Positions 10,141 to 22,409 of a DNA stretch of 64,000 nucleotides are shown here, in pieces. Origin of the DNA: Scenedesmus sp. ARA3. Its lineage: Eukaryota; Chlorophyta; Chlorophyceae; Sphaeropleales; Scenedesmaceae. The notes beneath the pieces are model-generated. The model was given only the letters and a program-made list of their open reading frames with translations, searched no databases and was not told the DNA's origin. The DNA lies in contig RWJK01001180.1 in assembly GCA_004335835.1 (NCBI GenBank), positions 8,229 through 72,228 of the forward strand, given 5' to 3'. Every line of letters begins with the position of its first letter. Position 1 is the first letter of the stretch. A program made the translations under genes and the position numbers.

Positions 10141-13003
10141 GCGGGAGTGGCAGTGCTGCTGCTGCTGCTGCTGGTACTGGCTTCAACAACTCTGATCTGC
10201 GGGCACTACATGAGGCCCGCATGCGCAGACAGCAGCAGCAGCAGCAGCAGCAGCCGGATGAAGGAGCCAAGCAGCAGGAGGATGCAGCAGGGGGTGAGCC
10301 CATCTGCTGCTGGACTGTACCTGGGGGTGGTGCAAAAGCTTGTTGTCAATACTGCAGACACAGACTCTTTGCCGCGTCAAGCGCTGCTTGTGGTTCTTGT
10401 TCCCTTTTGCATGACCTCTGCCTTCAATACACCACAAAACAATCTGCTCCTGCCAGCACAAAGCCGGATGATGCCGCAAAGCCAAACATTCAGAAGTCTA
10501 CTGATGCTCTGCACAAGCTCTGTTTTCTTTCACGTATGTTTGTGCCTGCTTCCTTCAATCACTACCATGTTCTGCCTACAGGCAGCGAGCCTGCATCCAC
10601 ACCAGCAGCAGCAGCAGCAGCAGCAGGCAGCTCGCGCAGGCGGCGTTCCCGCAGCCCCCCTGCAAGGCCCGCTGCTGCCAAGCCAGCAGCAGGCAGCTCC
10701 GCAGCTGCAGCATCTGCTGGCGCTGGCAGCAGCAGCATCAGCATCAGCTTGCTCACCTACAATGTATGGTGCGTTGGGGTGCTGCTGTGCATGCATCACG
10801 AGCAGAACAGCCATAGATGGTATGGGACAAGCTGTTACTGCTGGCATCCAACTTCCGGCAGAATCTGCAGTGTACTGTGCAATGATCCAGCAACAGCAGT
10901 AGGGCTTATGCTCAGCAGCCCCCGTCTGCGTGCATGCAGGAACAGCTGGTTCTGCTGGAGCAAGCTGCTTTCTCATGCTTGCCTGCCAAATCCCTGGCCT
11001 GTAGTCTTACCGCATCTGCCCAAGCCCTGGCTGCCTGCCTATACCCTGCCTGCTGCTCAGGTTCAAGGAGGAGGTGGCTGTGCTGGAGCGCATGACAGGG
11101 CTGGCTGCTGGCCTGCCTGAGTGTCGGCTAGCATTCTGCCTCATCTGCCTAAATCCTGGTTGCTTGTCTGCCTGCTGCTCAGGTTTAAGGAGGAGGTGGC
11201 GGTGCTGGAGCGCATGACAGGGCTCGGGGACATCATCCGCAGGGCTGGCCTGCCCACCTTCATCTGCCTACAGGTGAGCTGTTTGTTGGTGAATCAATTC
11301 GTGTTGTCACTTTCCGCAATCAGAAAATCATGGTGACATTGTGCGCAGGGCTGGCTCGCCCACCTTGATCTGCCTGCAGGTGGCAGTTGCCGCTTTTTCG
11401 CCTCCTTTGCTTCAGTACTCGGAACATGGCAGTGCTGGTATGCGGCTGCAGCAACGCAAGGCATGTGCCTGGAGGAATGTTTATGGTCGGCAGTCGCCGC
11501 TCTATGTTGAGTCAGTTTGACCAGGAGGTACCGCCAGTGCTTCCAGCACTCCTCTGCAACATGGAGTGGTGCAGCAGTGCGTCCCCAGCCCCCACCCCCG
11601 CAGCATGACCTATTGTACTTGTGCTGTCCCGGAACGAACTGCTATTTGAAAGTGCTGAACTCTGCTGTACCTGCAGGAGGTGACGCCGCTCATCCTACAG
11701 ATACTCTGTAACATGGAGTGGTGGCAGCAGTGTGTCCCTAGGCCCCACCCCCGCGACGTGGCTTACTTCATTTGTGCCGAGATATGACTGCTTTCTTTTT
11801 CAACTGCTTTTCAACTTTCGAATTGAACGTGCTGTCTCGTGTTGCTTGTGCAGGAGATTACGCCACTTATTCTTGAGATCCTCTGTAACATGGAGTGGTG
11901 GCAGCACTACGTCCCCAGCCCCCACCCCCGCAGCGTGACCTATTGTACTTGTGCTGTCCTGTAACAAACTGCTATTTGAAAGTGCTGAACTCTGCTGTAC
12001 ATGCAGGAGGTGACGCCGCTGATCCTACAGATCATGTGCTACTGGAGTGGTGGCAGCAGTATGTCCCCAGCCCCCACCTCCGCCACCTACCTTACTGCAT
12101 TCCTGCTGTCCTCTGCTGCGGTTGCATAGCTCACTTCATCTGCACTGCCCTATGCTGTCTTTGTGTGCAGGAGGTGACGCCGCTGATCCTAGAAATACTG
12201 TGCAACATGGAGTGGTGGCAGCAGTACGTCCCCAGCCCCCACCCCCGAGACATGGCCTACTTTACACTGCTGCTGGTCAAGCGCAGCGCAGACCCCAGCC
12301 TGGGCCAGGCGGCGTTTTCACACCGTGAATTCGGCAACTCTGTCATGGGTGCGTGGGCTCTTACTGGGCACTGGCAGCACTTTCTTTTAATTTGTTTAAG
12401 TAGTAGTTTTGCATGTGTTATGCTGCTGGTCAAGCGCAGCGCAGATCCCAGCCTGGGCCAGGCGGCGTTTTCACATCGTGAATTTGACAACTTTGTCATG
12501 GGTGGGTGGGCACAACCTTCATACATGCGTGCTGCGCTGCTAGCACATGCGGAATGGATTGAAATGCGAGTGTGCTGTTAGTGGTGATGTGCTTATGCAA
12601 CCAGCAGTGGTGTGGAGCCGCCCAGCGTGCTCAGAAAGTGTTGCGAACTATTTTCAGCATCTGTCTCATGTCTACGTGGGATCTGTGTGGCACTTTCTGA
12701 TGACGAGTTGGTGTGCGATTGCGGAGTGTACGCACCCAGCTGATGTTTACAGCCACCCAGCTGCCTCTGTGCTTTGCAGCAAGCAGTTGCGCTACACAGC
12801 CGCTCTAGCTGGCTCTGGGCCATCTGGCCAGGGAGCAGATTGCCGCTCTTGCAACAATGTTGTGTTGCTATCTGCTGGTCCTGCACTGTCTGGCTTCGCA
12901 GGGCGTGGCATGCGCAGTGTCAGCGCAAGCATCGGAGGGCAGCAGGTGCTGGTGGCCACATCACACCTGGAGAGCCCCATCCCGCCACAGGTGGGCTGCA
13001 ACA

Positions 13004-13038
<35 letters not shown>

Positions 13039-14130
13039 GGATGCTGCTTTGAAGCCATGTGTGTGACGGCGAGGTTCTGCTGTTGCGTTTGTGCGTGAAT
13101 GCAGCGCAGTATATGTTGCAGTTGGGCCGCTGCTTTTTTCCTGAGGTTGCTCCAACCATCTCAGGTGGTTTACCAGAACTGTGCTGGTTGCTTTGTAGTT
13201 TCCATTTTTTTAACGTTGTTATAACGTGTTACTGTACTTTCCTGCAGGCGTGGTACAGCAAGGAGCGGCAGCAGCAGATGGCTGAGGCGCTGCGGTCGCT
13301 GGATGAGGCTGCTGCAGGCAACGTGCTGTTTGCAGGTGGGGCCCTATATATTATGGCATTGCTGCCAGTGGAGGACAGGGCGGATGCGGTTTAGACATGC
13401 TTATGTTTGAAAGAGATTAGTTAATAACAACAATGGCAAGGAGCAGTACATGGTCTTTGTGAGCCAGGTGGACTGCCGAGTTGGGCGGCACTGGGCAAGG
13501 CTGGGTGCTGTTGGGTGTTGGTGATCACCGCCGACACCTTTCGTTTGTGCCTGTGTGCATATTTGTGTCAGCAAAGTGCCTTCCACAATTGCTGCTGCTG
13601 TTCCCTGCAGGCGACATGAACTGGGACGACAAGCGGGATGGAGCGCCGCCACTGCCAAACAGGTGCGGCTGAGCCTGGCACGCGATGCATATGAGGGTGT
13701 GAGCTTTTTTCGCCTTGTCACATGCAGCCCCTGCATGTACGGACCTGTCTGTGCATGGCACGTCCCGAGAATGTGTGACAATGTGCGTGCCGTAGCGCCT
13801 GGAGCCCCTGCGTGTATGGGCTTGCCTGTGCATGTTGTTGGCACCAAGATGAAGCTGAAAAGGGTATGCTACGGCAGGCCTGTGTTTGCGCAGCTGCCTG
13901 CCACGTGCTCATTGTCATTGTTGTTGCAGCTGTGAGTGTGGTGCTGCAGCGTAGCATAACCCAACAACCACGCCGGTGATGTCGGATTAGCAAGCAAAGC
14001 CTGAGGAGAGTCGTAGCTAGCAGTGTTACCTGCAAGTCTCTACATGAACTCCCAGCTGGCGCCTAGTGTGCATGCCTGCTCTGCTTACGCTCTTCTGGCA
14101 CATCAACTGCGCTCACCAACCAGCATGGTG

Positions 14131-14175
<45 letters not shown>

Positions 14176-14992
14176 AGCTGGGTGGATGCGTGGGCCACGC
14201 TACAGCCTGGCAAGCCTGGCGCGACGTATGACGCTAAGAGCAACCCCATGCTGCCCTTCAAGGGCACACCAGCACTGCGCTTGGACAGGTGATGGGGGCA
14301 GCGGCACGAGGCTCGTTTATGTTGCTTGCTTGACTAGGCTGGCTGCTTGCGCGCTTGTAGTGTTGTGCGGTGATAAAGCGTGGGCACGCCGCCGCTGTGC
14401 CTGGACAGGTGGGAGGAGGCAGCAGCACACGGCTGCTTCATGTTGCTTGCTTGAGTAAGCTGGCTGCGTGCACGCTTGTGGTATTGCGAGGTGGTCAGCA
14501 TGTGCGCCCGAACAGGCGAGGGCGGCAGTGGACTTCAAGAGCATGCATGGCTAGAGAAGAAAAGTGTGTGCTGCTGCGTTCTTGCTGCTGCGTTCTTGCT
14601 GCTGCATGCTTGCTGCGTGCTATCTGTGGTGTTTGGCGATTGAACTGATTAATGTGCCGGGCCGGCTTCGCTGAAACAAGGAAGGCTGGCTGGAGGCAGG
14701 GCAGCATAGGGTCGCTGGGCTTGCAGCAGCAACAAAGCGCCTGATTATGCTGCGCAAATTGTCAGCGTCGTTTCGGCAATTCTCGCACTACTCCCATGTT
14801 TCGCTTTGCAACGCTGCTTGCAGGATCATGTGCAAGCTGCGTGACTGGCGGCTGGGCAGCATTGAGCTGGTGGGCAACCAGCCGCTGCCTGGCGTCACGT
14901 ACAGCCACAGGTTCAGGAATGGCGGCAGCAAGGAGTTGCCGGTGCTGCCCAGCGACCACTTCGGGCTGCTGCTGAAGCTGGAGCCGGTGTAG
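9717..14992 (+). CDS. TDP2: Tyrosyl-DNA phosphodiesterase 2 (TDP2), endonuclease/exonuclease/phosphatase fold
   Basis: Nine exons join in frame: 9717-10293, 10582-10768, 11183-11273, 12171-12348, 12902-12990, 13248-13335, 13611-13662, 14178-14288 and 14824-14992, giving 513 aa. By family, it removes 5'-phosphotyrosyl topoisomerase II adducts from DNA ends. All catalytic signatures are visible: TYNVW (251-255), ICLQEVTP with Glu286, TSHLES (366-368 region), GDMN (404-407) and SDHFGL (501-503). The chosen start gives VVDLTLSDSDDD at residues 4-15, a textbook SUMO-interacting motif followed by acidic residues. The N-terminal 190 residues are low complexity (poly-A, poly-Q). An upstream in-frame ATG at 9531 exists but is not favoured. 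Introns 2, 3, 4 and 8 contain echoes of the adjacent exons. The exon 8 acceptor is a CTG-repeat tract. Confidence 0.95.
11061..11104 (+). repeat. Echo of the 5' end of TDP2 exon 3
   Basis: These 44 bases repeat the start of exon 3 (11183 onward, coding for FKEEVAVLERMTG) directly after a CTGCTCAG acceptor, 122 bp upstream of the real exon. Confidence 0.9.
11340..11380 (+). repeat. Echo of the 3' end of TDP2 exon 3
   Basis: The segment repeats the code for RRAGLPTFICLQ and the donor site seen at 11238-11276, with substitutions. It lies in intron 3. Confidence 0.85.
11524..12090 (+). repeat. Four tandem echoes of the 5' half of TDP2 exon 4
   Basis: Copies start near 11524, 11678, 11853 and 12008, and the real exon starts at 12171, so the period is about 154-175 bp. 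Each carries a (C)AGGAG acceptor and about 80 bases coding for variants of EVTPLILEILCNMEWWQQYVP. The catalytic Glu codon is retained in all four. Copies differ by substitutions and small indels, and none continues into the second half of the exon. Confidence 0.93.
12420..12500 (+). repeat. Echo of the 3' half of TDP2 exon 4
   Basis: About 80 bases repeat 12271-12352 (code for LLLVKRSADPSLGQAAFSH) with its donor, about 150 bp downstream of the real exon end. Confidence 0.9.
14130..14177 (+). repeat. CTG-repeat tract forming the TDP2 exon 8 acceptor
   Basis: An almost pure (TGC)n run ends in CTGCAG, which is the predicted 3' splice site. The expected polypyrimidine tract is replaced by a trinucleotide repeat. 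Confidence 0.75.
14397..14465 (+). repeat. Echo of the TDP2 exon 8 donor and intron start
   Basis: The segment repeats 14278-14345: the last coding bases (TTGGACAG), the donor, and about 55 bases of intron. This shows that the duplicated unit includes intron sequence. Confidence 0.75.
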
Positions 14993-15532
14993 ACAGCAGG
15001 TGTCATGATATTTTGATTGGTGGTGGTGAAGTGTTATTGCTAGCAGTGCTAGCAGTGAGGTGGCTGCACTGCTGGTACACACGGCTTCTGCTTGATGGGA
15101 TCAAGCAGCGCCCTGCGCTGCCTTATGCTGTGCATTGGTCTGGCAAGATGGCGTGAAGGACCATACAGTTTTTTTGTCACTGACGAAGGTTGATTCTCGT
15201 ACTGTCGGCTTTGTGCCGCTCCTCCTGCTGTGTTGTGTTCAAGCCAAACCCTCGTCCAGGGTTGTCATCTGACATGCACGTCCTCAGCGCTTGCAGGCTG
15301 ACACGACAGTCTTGCCAGGTGAATTTGAGCTGTGACATGCGAAAAGTTCTTATACATCGCTCCACGGGTAGCGCAGGTTGCAAAACACAAGCACTGCGTG
15401 GTGTAACCTTGCCGTACAGATCGAGCTGCTGCCTTGGTTACCACCTAGTATGATGTGGAACCCACTGTATAGCTTGACGTGAGGTTCTTGGGATGTCTGA
15501 GCTGCAAGCAACAGGCAGTACAGCAGACACGC
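14993..15532. other. Intergenic between TDP2 and NRDE2
   Basis: TDP2 3' UTR and NRDE2 promoter/5' UTR. An in-frame ATG at 15479 precedes the preferred NRDE2 start but encodes nothing family-like. No other feature seen. Confidence 0.45.
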
Positions 15533-18500
15533 ATGTCCAACATCAATCGTGAGGCCCTGCTGCGGGCCGCTGAGGCCTTCTCGTCGTCAGAAAGCGACAG
15601 TGGAAACATCTCAGACCGTAAACGAAGTCGATCGCCATCAGCTAAGCGCCACAAGAAGGAGAAGAAAGCCAAGCACAGCAGCAGCAAGCAGAAGCACCAC
15701 AAGAAGCACAAACGCAGCCACAAGCGCAGCGAGCATGAGAAAATTCAGGAGTTCGAACGAAGAGCAGCAGCAATGGGTGCCGGCGGCATGCTGCCTCGCC
15801 TTCCTGCAAGCCTTGCTGGCTTATCTGCAGCCACAGCAGCAGGAGCAGGCGATGCTGCTGTTTTGGACACAGTGGGTGATGCCAACAACACCATGTTTGA
15901 GAGCTTGCATGCAGGCTCTGTGCCAAGGTACAGCAGGCTGGACCCACTGAACATCGTCAGCAGCAGGGCACGACTGACGTGGCAAGCGCAGCTGCAGCTG
16001 CCAGACACTGACGCAGGCAACAGCAGGACAGACAGGTAGGAGCCTGGTTTTAGTTGGTCTCTCTATCTGTTGGTTTGTGACATGGAGCGCCTGCAGCAGC
16101 AGCTGCTGCGACTGGCGCATCCCGCACCAACATCGCCTACTGTTCATGGCAACGCCTTGATGCATGGTCAGCTGCATTGCCTGCGGCAAGCACAAACACA
16201 CACTGCCTGCAACTTTTTGTAACCAGACGGTGTCCCTTGCTACTCCTTGCTACTGTGCAGGTTCTTCAAGGGCCGCCACGTCTTGCAGGAGCGCAGCAGG
16301 CAGGCGAAGCGCATCCACCTGGCAGACCTGAGACCTAAACCACACACAGCAACACAGCTGCAGCAGCAAATTGGCTCAGGCGCAAGCCTGCTCATGCCCA
16401 GCAGCAGCACCACACAGCAACAGCAGCAGCAGCAGTTTGGTGGGGCAGCGCCTTCAGCAGCAGCTGCTGGCAAGAAGCTGGTGATCCCTGCGCCTGCCTT
16501 CATCCCCCTAGAGCTGCCAGAGCAACTGGCAAAAGCAGCAGCAGAGGCGGCTGAGGGAGATGCAGCAGCAGCAGCAGCAGGAGGGGCCGGGCTAGGGTTT
16601 GGTCCTGGCTCAGGGTTTGGCGGTTCAGCAGCAGCAAAGAAGCTTGAGCCGGAGGTCCTTGTGGAACAGGTAGGCGGTGTTGGGTGTTGCTTTTGCAGCT
16701 ACAGCTGCTGCCACGCTCTCTATCATGCTTTGTGGCTGCACCCGATACGCACAGGCTGCACTAATGCAGTCATCTCAATCCCACATGTTCACATGTTCAC
16801 ATGTTCACATGTAATATAACACTATTTGTAACACTGCTGCCCTGCAGGCGGGCCTGTCAGCGGATGAGCTTGTCCTGCAAGCAACACGCGCCTGGAATGT
16901 TGCTGTGCGGGAGCGCCCTCAAGATGAGCAGCTGTGGCTGGACTTTGCTGCCTTCCAGCACGCGGCAGCAAAGCTGCTGCAGCAGCAGCGCGGCAGGTGA
17001 GCTTGACTTAGGTGTGTGGTGTGTTGAACTTTGCTGCCTTCCAGCATGCAGCAGTAAAGCTGCTGCAGCAGCAGCGTGGCAGGTGAGATGGACAGAGCTT
17101 GTGTGGCGTGGCTAGACTTTGCTGCATTCCAGCACGCGGCAGCGAAATTGCTGCAGCAGCAGCGCGGCAGGTGAGATGGATTCACGTGTGATAAGCATGT
17201 GCCTTCCAGCATGCGGCAGCAAAGCTGCTGCAGCAGCAGCGTGGCAGGCGAGTTTGCAAGCATGTGTTGTGTTTCAAGTTACGTTCTGCCTCTTTGTGTG
17301 TGGCAGCACAGCTGGTGCTGCAGCAGTGCAGCAGCTGGGGTGGGAACCACATTGATTACTTTCATGTACTGCATGCTGCTCTGCTTGCTGTGCTGCACTC
17401 ATGCAGGTCTGATGCCGCAGACGCCGCAACAGCAGAGAAGCAGATCTCGCTGCTCACACGCGGCCTCAGCCACTGCCCCTCTTCTCCAGCGCTGCTGCTG
17501 GCGCTGCTGCGGGCGTATGCTGCTGTGGCGCCTGATGCTGCGGCTCTTGCTGAGAAGTGGCGGGGCGTGCTGGCGAGGCAGGGTGGCAGCTGGCTACTGT
17601 GGCGGGAGTTTTTGGCCCAACAGTGAGTTGTCAGATTCTTGAATATCAATCTGTTTTGCAAATATCATAATAACATGTTGAGTTGGCGGCAGGGCGGCAG
17701 CTGGAGTGGAGTTGTCAGATTCTTGGATTTTATTCTGTTGTTTGCATGGAAGTCAGGTTAGTGTGGGAGGGCAACCTGTTGAGCGGATGCTGCCCCATGT
17801 ACTACATTGCTATGCAAAGGCTTTGCAATTTCCTCCTGCATGCTGATGGTAACAACTGCTCACAACGGCTTGCTGCCCTGACTGCCCCTGCAGGCAAGCC
17901 AGCTTTGCCAGTTACAGCATCAGCGCGGTGCAGCAGGCCTACCACCAGGCCCTGCATGCACTCTACATGGAGCTACTGCTCACTCGCAGGAAAGCAGCAG
18001 CAGCACACAAACAGCAGCAGCGCTACGCAGCACAGGAGATAACCCCGCAGCAGCTGCAGCAGCTGTCGCCGGCAGCTGCTGCAGCAGCAGAGGGAGGCGG
18101 CAGCGGCACTGCTGCAGCTGCGGCAGCTGCTGCTGTGCCATTGGCGGCAGGGGAGCAGGCGCTTGAGCTGCAGATGGTGCAGCTGCTGCTGGGGCTGCTG
18201 CACAGCGAGCTGCAAGCGGGGCACAACGAGCAGGCGATTGCCAAGACTCAGGTGTGTGAAGCGTGCATTAGAATGTTTGGTTAGGTGCTCAACACCCATA
18301 ATCCTTGGCCTCTGCAACTATTCACACACTACTCACGTCTTCAAATTGGTCGCAAATGCGACACAATTTTTGACCGCCTGTGCAATGGTTTGAACCTCTG
18401 GTTTGTGTGTTCGACCAGGTGCCACCTGATTCAGCCGCCCACACACTGTTTGGTGGTCTTTCGTTGTTTTACCACCCATATGTTTGACCGTTTGACCAGG

Positions 18501-21500
18501 CGCTGCTGGAATACCATATGCTCCAGCCGCCCGCACATTACTTGACCGCCCATCCCATCTGTGACCGCTCTTCCATCATCTTCCTGCCCATCTGCTTGAC
18601 CATTTTGAGCGTTTGACCAGGCATTGCTGGAGTACCACTGGTCCAGCCGCCCGCCGCGCCAGGTGGCTCTTCCTTTGTTTGACCACTCTTCCGTTTACTG
18701 CCCATCTGTTTGACCGTTTGACCGTTTGACCAGGCGCTGCTGGAGTACCACCTGTTCCAGCCGCCCACCCCTCCAGGCGGCGCTGCTGCGCTGCTGCGGC
18801 TGTGTGCTGCCTTCTGGGGCTCATCCAGCGCCCGCATTGGCGAGACTGGCGCCAGGGGTTGGGCCTACTGGTGCTGCTGGCACGCCATGGGCCTGGCGCC
18901 ACCGAAGCAGCAAGAGGAGCAGCAGGAGGAGCAGCAGGAAGAGGTGCAGCAGCAGGTAGGGACCAGGGATTGTTGAGCATGTTGTTCCTGTTGAGCATGT
19001 TGTTCCTGTGTGGGTGCAGCTTGTTGCTGGCAGTTATGAGAACAACAGCAGCAGCAGCGACAGTGGAAGCCAGTATAGAGTTCGTGCTGTGCGTGGTTGC
19101 TGGTGCTTTGGCTTTCTCATCAACGGCTGCAGCAACAGTGTAGGCACAGCTTTGCAATTTGTTTTTCTTGGCTGTTTGCTGCTCTGCACTGTTTGCCTGC
19201 AGGAGCCTTCAGGCTGGGGTGGCTGGTTTGAGGTGCCCCAACAGCAGCAGCAGCAGCAACCGCAGGAACAAGGACAGCAGGAGCAGCAGCAGCAGCAGCA
19301 GCAGCACAAGAAGCGCCGGCAAGACTCCGGCAGTGCGGCTGACAGCGGCGATTCTTCTGGTGACAATAAAGAAGAGGGTGCAGTTTCAGAGGAAGACCAG
19401 GAAGTTCAGGATGAAGATGTGCAGGAGGAGGAAGAGCTGGATGAAGTTGAGCTCATGCTGCAGCTGGGGGTGCAGATGGAGGAGCAGTTGCAAGCAGTAG
19501 AGCAGCAGGGCCTGCCGCCACACATATTGAAGAGGTGAGCGCAGTACTGCCCACCATGTGCTGTACGTAACGACTGCAAGCATTGCCGTGCAGTATCTGT
19601 GATGTGGCGGTGCTTCTGGCTGTGCAGACAAGGTGCCAAGGACAAATGTATTGTCAGTGGACACGTCACGAGCAGCCACTCTGAACACTGGCCTGGCTGA
19701 ACAGCAGGGCAGCTGCTGTGTGAATCCTGTGTTATGAATGGAGGAGCAGTTGCAGGCAGTAGAGCAGCGGGGCCTGCCACCGCACATAGTGAAGAGGTGA
19801 GCGCAGTACTGCACATTGTGAGCTGTTCAGCGACTGCAGAACCTCTTGTTTTTGGCAAAATGTATGTCAGTTGTGCAGCGTATGTGCTGGTTGTGCCAAA
19901 ACAACTGCTGAGTATCTGCCGACTTGACGACACAAGCGTGAGCACGAATGTCTCAGACTGGCCTCTCACTCAGCGGGCCAGCTGTTGTGTCGACGCATGC
20001 TTATGTGCTGTGCTCAACTTGCCATTTGCTGCTTGCTGCTGTAGGTGGGTTGCAGAGGAGGCCTTTCGCAGCAGCAGCCAGTGGCAGCCACTACACGCCA
20101 CCAGCAGCAGCAGCAGCGGCAGTGCACAGCCAGCAGCAGCAGCGGACCCTGCTGCTGCTGCTGATTCAGACCCTGCACGCATCATAGGGTTTGATGCAGT
20201 TGAGCCCTGCCTGTTTCCAATCCGAAGCATGGCAGCGTTGCGGCGGCTGGTATTGGGATGTGTGGAGCTTTTGGGGGCACCAGTAGGCAGCTGGTGCAGC
20301 AGCAACTGTCCCACTCCGCTGCAGCAGCTGTCACCGTGGCCAGTAGCAGGGGTGGCTGGATGCAGTGCAGTAGGTGCTGCAGCAGGCAATGCGGCAGCAA
20401 AGCAGCAATGGGCAGATGCGTCAGCAGGTGAGTTTGGAGATGGCGTTGCTCCTGCAGCAGCAGCAGCAGCAGCAGCGGTTGCCAGCAAGGCACCTGAATC
20501 AGGCCAGCAGCAGCAGCAGCAGCAGCAGCAGGTGCTGGCATGGTACCAAGGTAGTGACGAGCGCTGGCAGCTGCTGGTGTCTTTGATGGAGCGCCTGGCA
20601 GGAGGGCCCTGCAATAGCTGGCCAGAGCTGTGCAGTGCTCTGCTGCTGCTGCACAGCTGCAAGCCGTCAGACGCTGCTGCCAGCAGCAGCACTACAGCAG
20701 GTGCAGAGAGAGACCTTGGCGATCCAGCACTTGCAACTCTTATGCTTCTCACACTAGATGGAGCAGCAGAGGAAGCAGCAGTGGGTGAAGTTGCAGGCAG
20801 CAGCAGCAGCAGTAGTGTCTGGCCGTCGCAGCAGCAGCTGGCGGCAGCGCGTGCTGCTGCCAAGCGGTTGTTAAGTGAGCAGCAGGACAACTTCTGGCTG
20901 TATGATGCATATGGCTGCTGCGAAGCAGCAATGGGCCAAACGAAAACGGCTCGGAAGGTACTAGAGTCAGCTCTCACACTGGCCACAGCTGCAGCTGCTG
21001 GTAGCAGTGTTGCTGCTGTTGCTTCGCATACTGATGCCGCTGCAGCTGCAGCAGCGGCGCCGGTGCTTGCATTGCACTTGGCACAGCTGGAGTTAAGCAG
21101 CTTGAGCAGCAGCAGAGGAGCAGCAGAGCGGGCACATGCTGCCCTGCATGCATGCCTTGCTGCGCAGCAGTATCAGGTGCCAGGTCAGCAGCAGCAGCAG
21201 GGTTTGCTGGCAGACATAGCTTTGACTAAAGCGCGGCGGGGCTTTCAAGACCGCATTTCACAGCTGCTGGCATCAGCGGGTGGCAGCCTGACCCCTGCTG
21301 CTGCTGCTACTGTGGCAGCAGCAGCACTGTTCGAGCTCATAGTGGGGCTGCTGAATGGCAGAGTCAGCAAGGGGTTGGATGCAGCAGCAGCAGTGTATAA
21401 GCAGGTGCTGTCAGCAGTGCCTGAAAGCCTTAGGGCAGCTTCGCAGCAGCATGAAAGGCTGCAGGTGCTGCATTGCCATATGTTGGTGGCAGCAGCAGTA

Positions 21501-22366
21501 GGCGCAGTAGATCAGCTGGTGCCACCCCCAGCAGCAGCAGCAGCTGCTGCAGCAGGCGGCAGCAAGAAGGCCAGCACCAACAGCAGTGCAGCAGCAGCAG
21601 CAGCGGCAGCAGCAACAGCAGCAAGCCTAGTTGCTGCAGTAACTCGGGCGCGTGCACGGGCAGCACTTGCAGCAGCATTACAGCTATACCCGCACAGCCA
21701 GCCTCTGCTAAACCTGCAGGTCTGGCTAGACAGCAGCTGCCACACCCTAGCAGGGCTTAGGCGCCAGCTGGCGGCCCTCACAGACCTAAACCCCAGCCCA
21801 GGGCTGTGGGGTATAGTGTTACAAGCTGAGGGCGCAAGGCCTGGTGGCAGGGTGCGGCTGCGGGCCCTTTTTGAAAGGGCGCTGGCAGCACCTGCGCCGC
21901 TGACGTGGCACCAGCAGCAGCGGCTGCAGCGGCAGCAGCAGCAGCGCGCACTGGCGGCAGCATTCGCAGAGCTCCCGCTGCTACAACAGCAGCAGCAGCA
22001 GGAAGAAGAAAGTATGGAGGAGCAGCAGCGGCGGCGGCTGCTGGCGGCAGCGAGTGCTGCGAGTGAAGCAGCAGCACAGCTGCAGCTGCCCTTGCAGGAT
22101 GGCTACAGAGGCTGGGGCAGCTGCGGGCAGATCTGGATGTGTTACATTCAGTTTGAATTGAGCCTGGGCCGGCAGGAGGCTGCGCGGCGGCTGTTCCTGC
22201 GGGCGCTGCACGAGTGTCCAGGGTTCAAGGCGCTGTGGCTGGCAGGGTTTAGGGCTTTGGCTGAGGGGTTAAACCCTCGCGAGGCGAGTGGGCTGATGAG
22301 TGCCATGCAGGAGAGGGAGGTGCTGCTGAGAGCTGATGTGTATGAGGTGCTACTGGCTGACATGGC

Positions 22367-22409
<43 letters not shown>
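15533..22409 (+). CDS. NRDE2: NRDE2 homologue, nuclear RNA surveillance / RNAi factor
   Basis: Eight exons join in frame: 15533-16035, 16261-16669, 16848-16996, 17407-17622, 17894-18251, 18734-18955, 19203-19534 and 20045-22409, giving about 1517 aa (animal NRDE2 is nearer 1160; the excess is poly-A/poly-Q). The N-terminus has a Ser-rich and Lys/Arg-rich nuclear-type region. NRDE-2 family landmarks follow in order: SVPRYSRLDPLN, a basic FKGRHVLQERSRQAKR segment, AWNVAVRERPQDEQLWLDFAAFQ, LLTRGLSHCPSSPALLLALL, KWRGVLARQGGSWLLWREFL, SDPARIIGFDAVEPCLFPI, and C-terminal HAT-like RRLFLRALHECPGFKALWLAGF. In other eukaryotes NRDE2 works with the MTR4/exosome system or nuclear small-RNA silencing; here that role is inferred. 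Exon echoes sit in introns 3, 5 and 7. It ends in a poly-Q tail of CAG repeats. Confidence 0.9.
17028..17252 (+). repeat. Three echoes of the 3' end of NRDE2 exon 3
   Basis: Copies at about 17028-17083, 17116-17174 and 17205-17252 repeat 16939-16999, coding for DFAAFQHAAAKLLQQQRG plus a functional-looking AG|GTGAG donor (AG|GCGAG in the last). The period is about 87-90 bp. The coding frame is kept in most copies. Confidence 0.9.
18414..18660 (+). repeat. Three echoes of the 5' end of NRDE2 exon 6
   Basis: Copies at about 18414-18446, 18498-18538 and 18618-18660 repeat the acceptor GACCAG and the code for ALLEYHLFQPP of the real exon at 18734. The TTTGACC-rich intron linker between them is also repeated. 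Confidence 0.88.
19736..19815 (+). repeat. Echo of the 3' end of NRDE2 exon 7
   Basis: The segment repeats 19474-19555 (code for MEEQLQAVEQ.GLPPHI.KR, the donor and following intron bases) about 260 bp downstream, with few substitutions. Confidence 0.9.
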
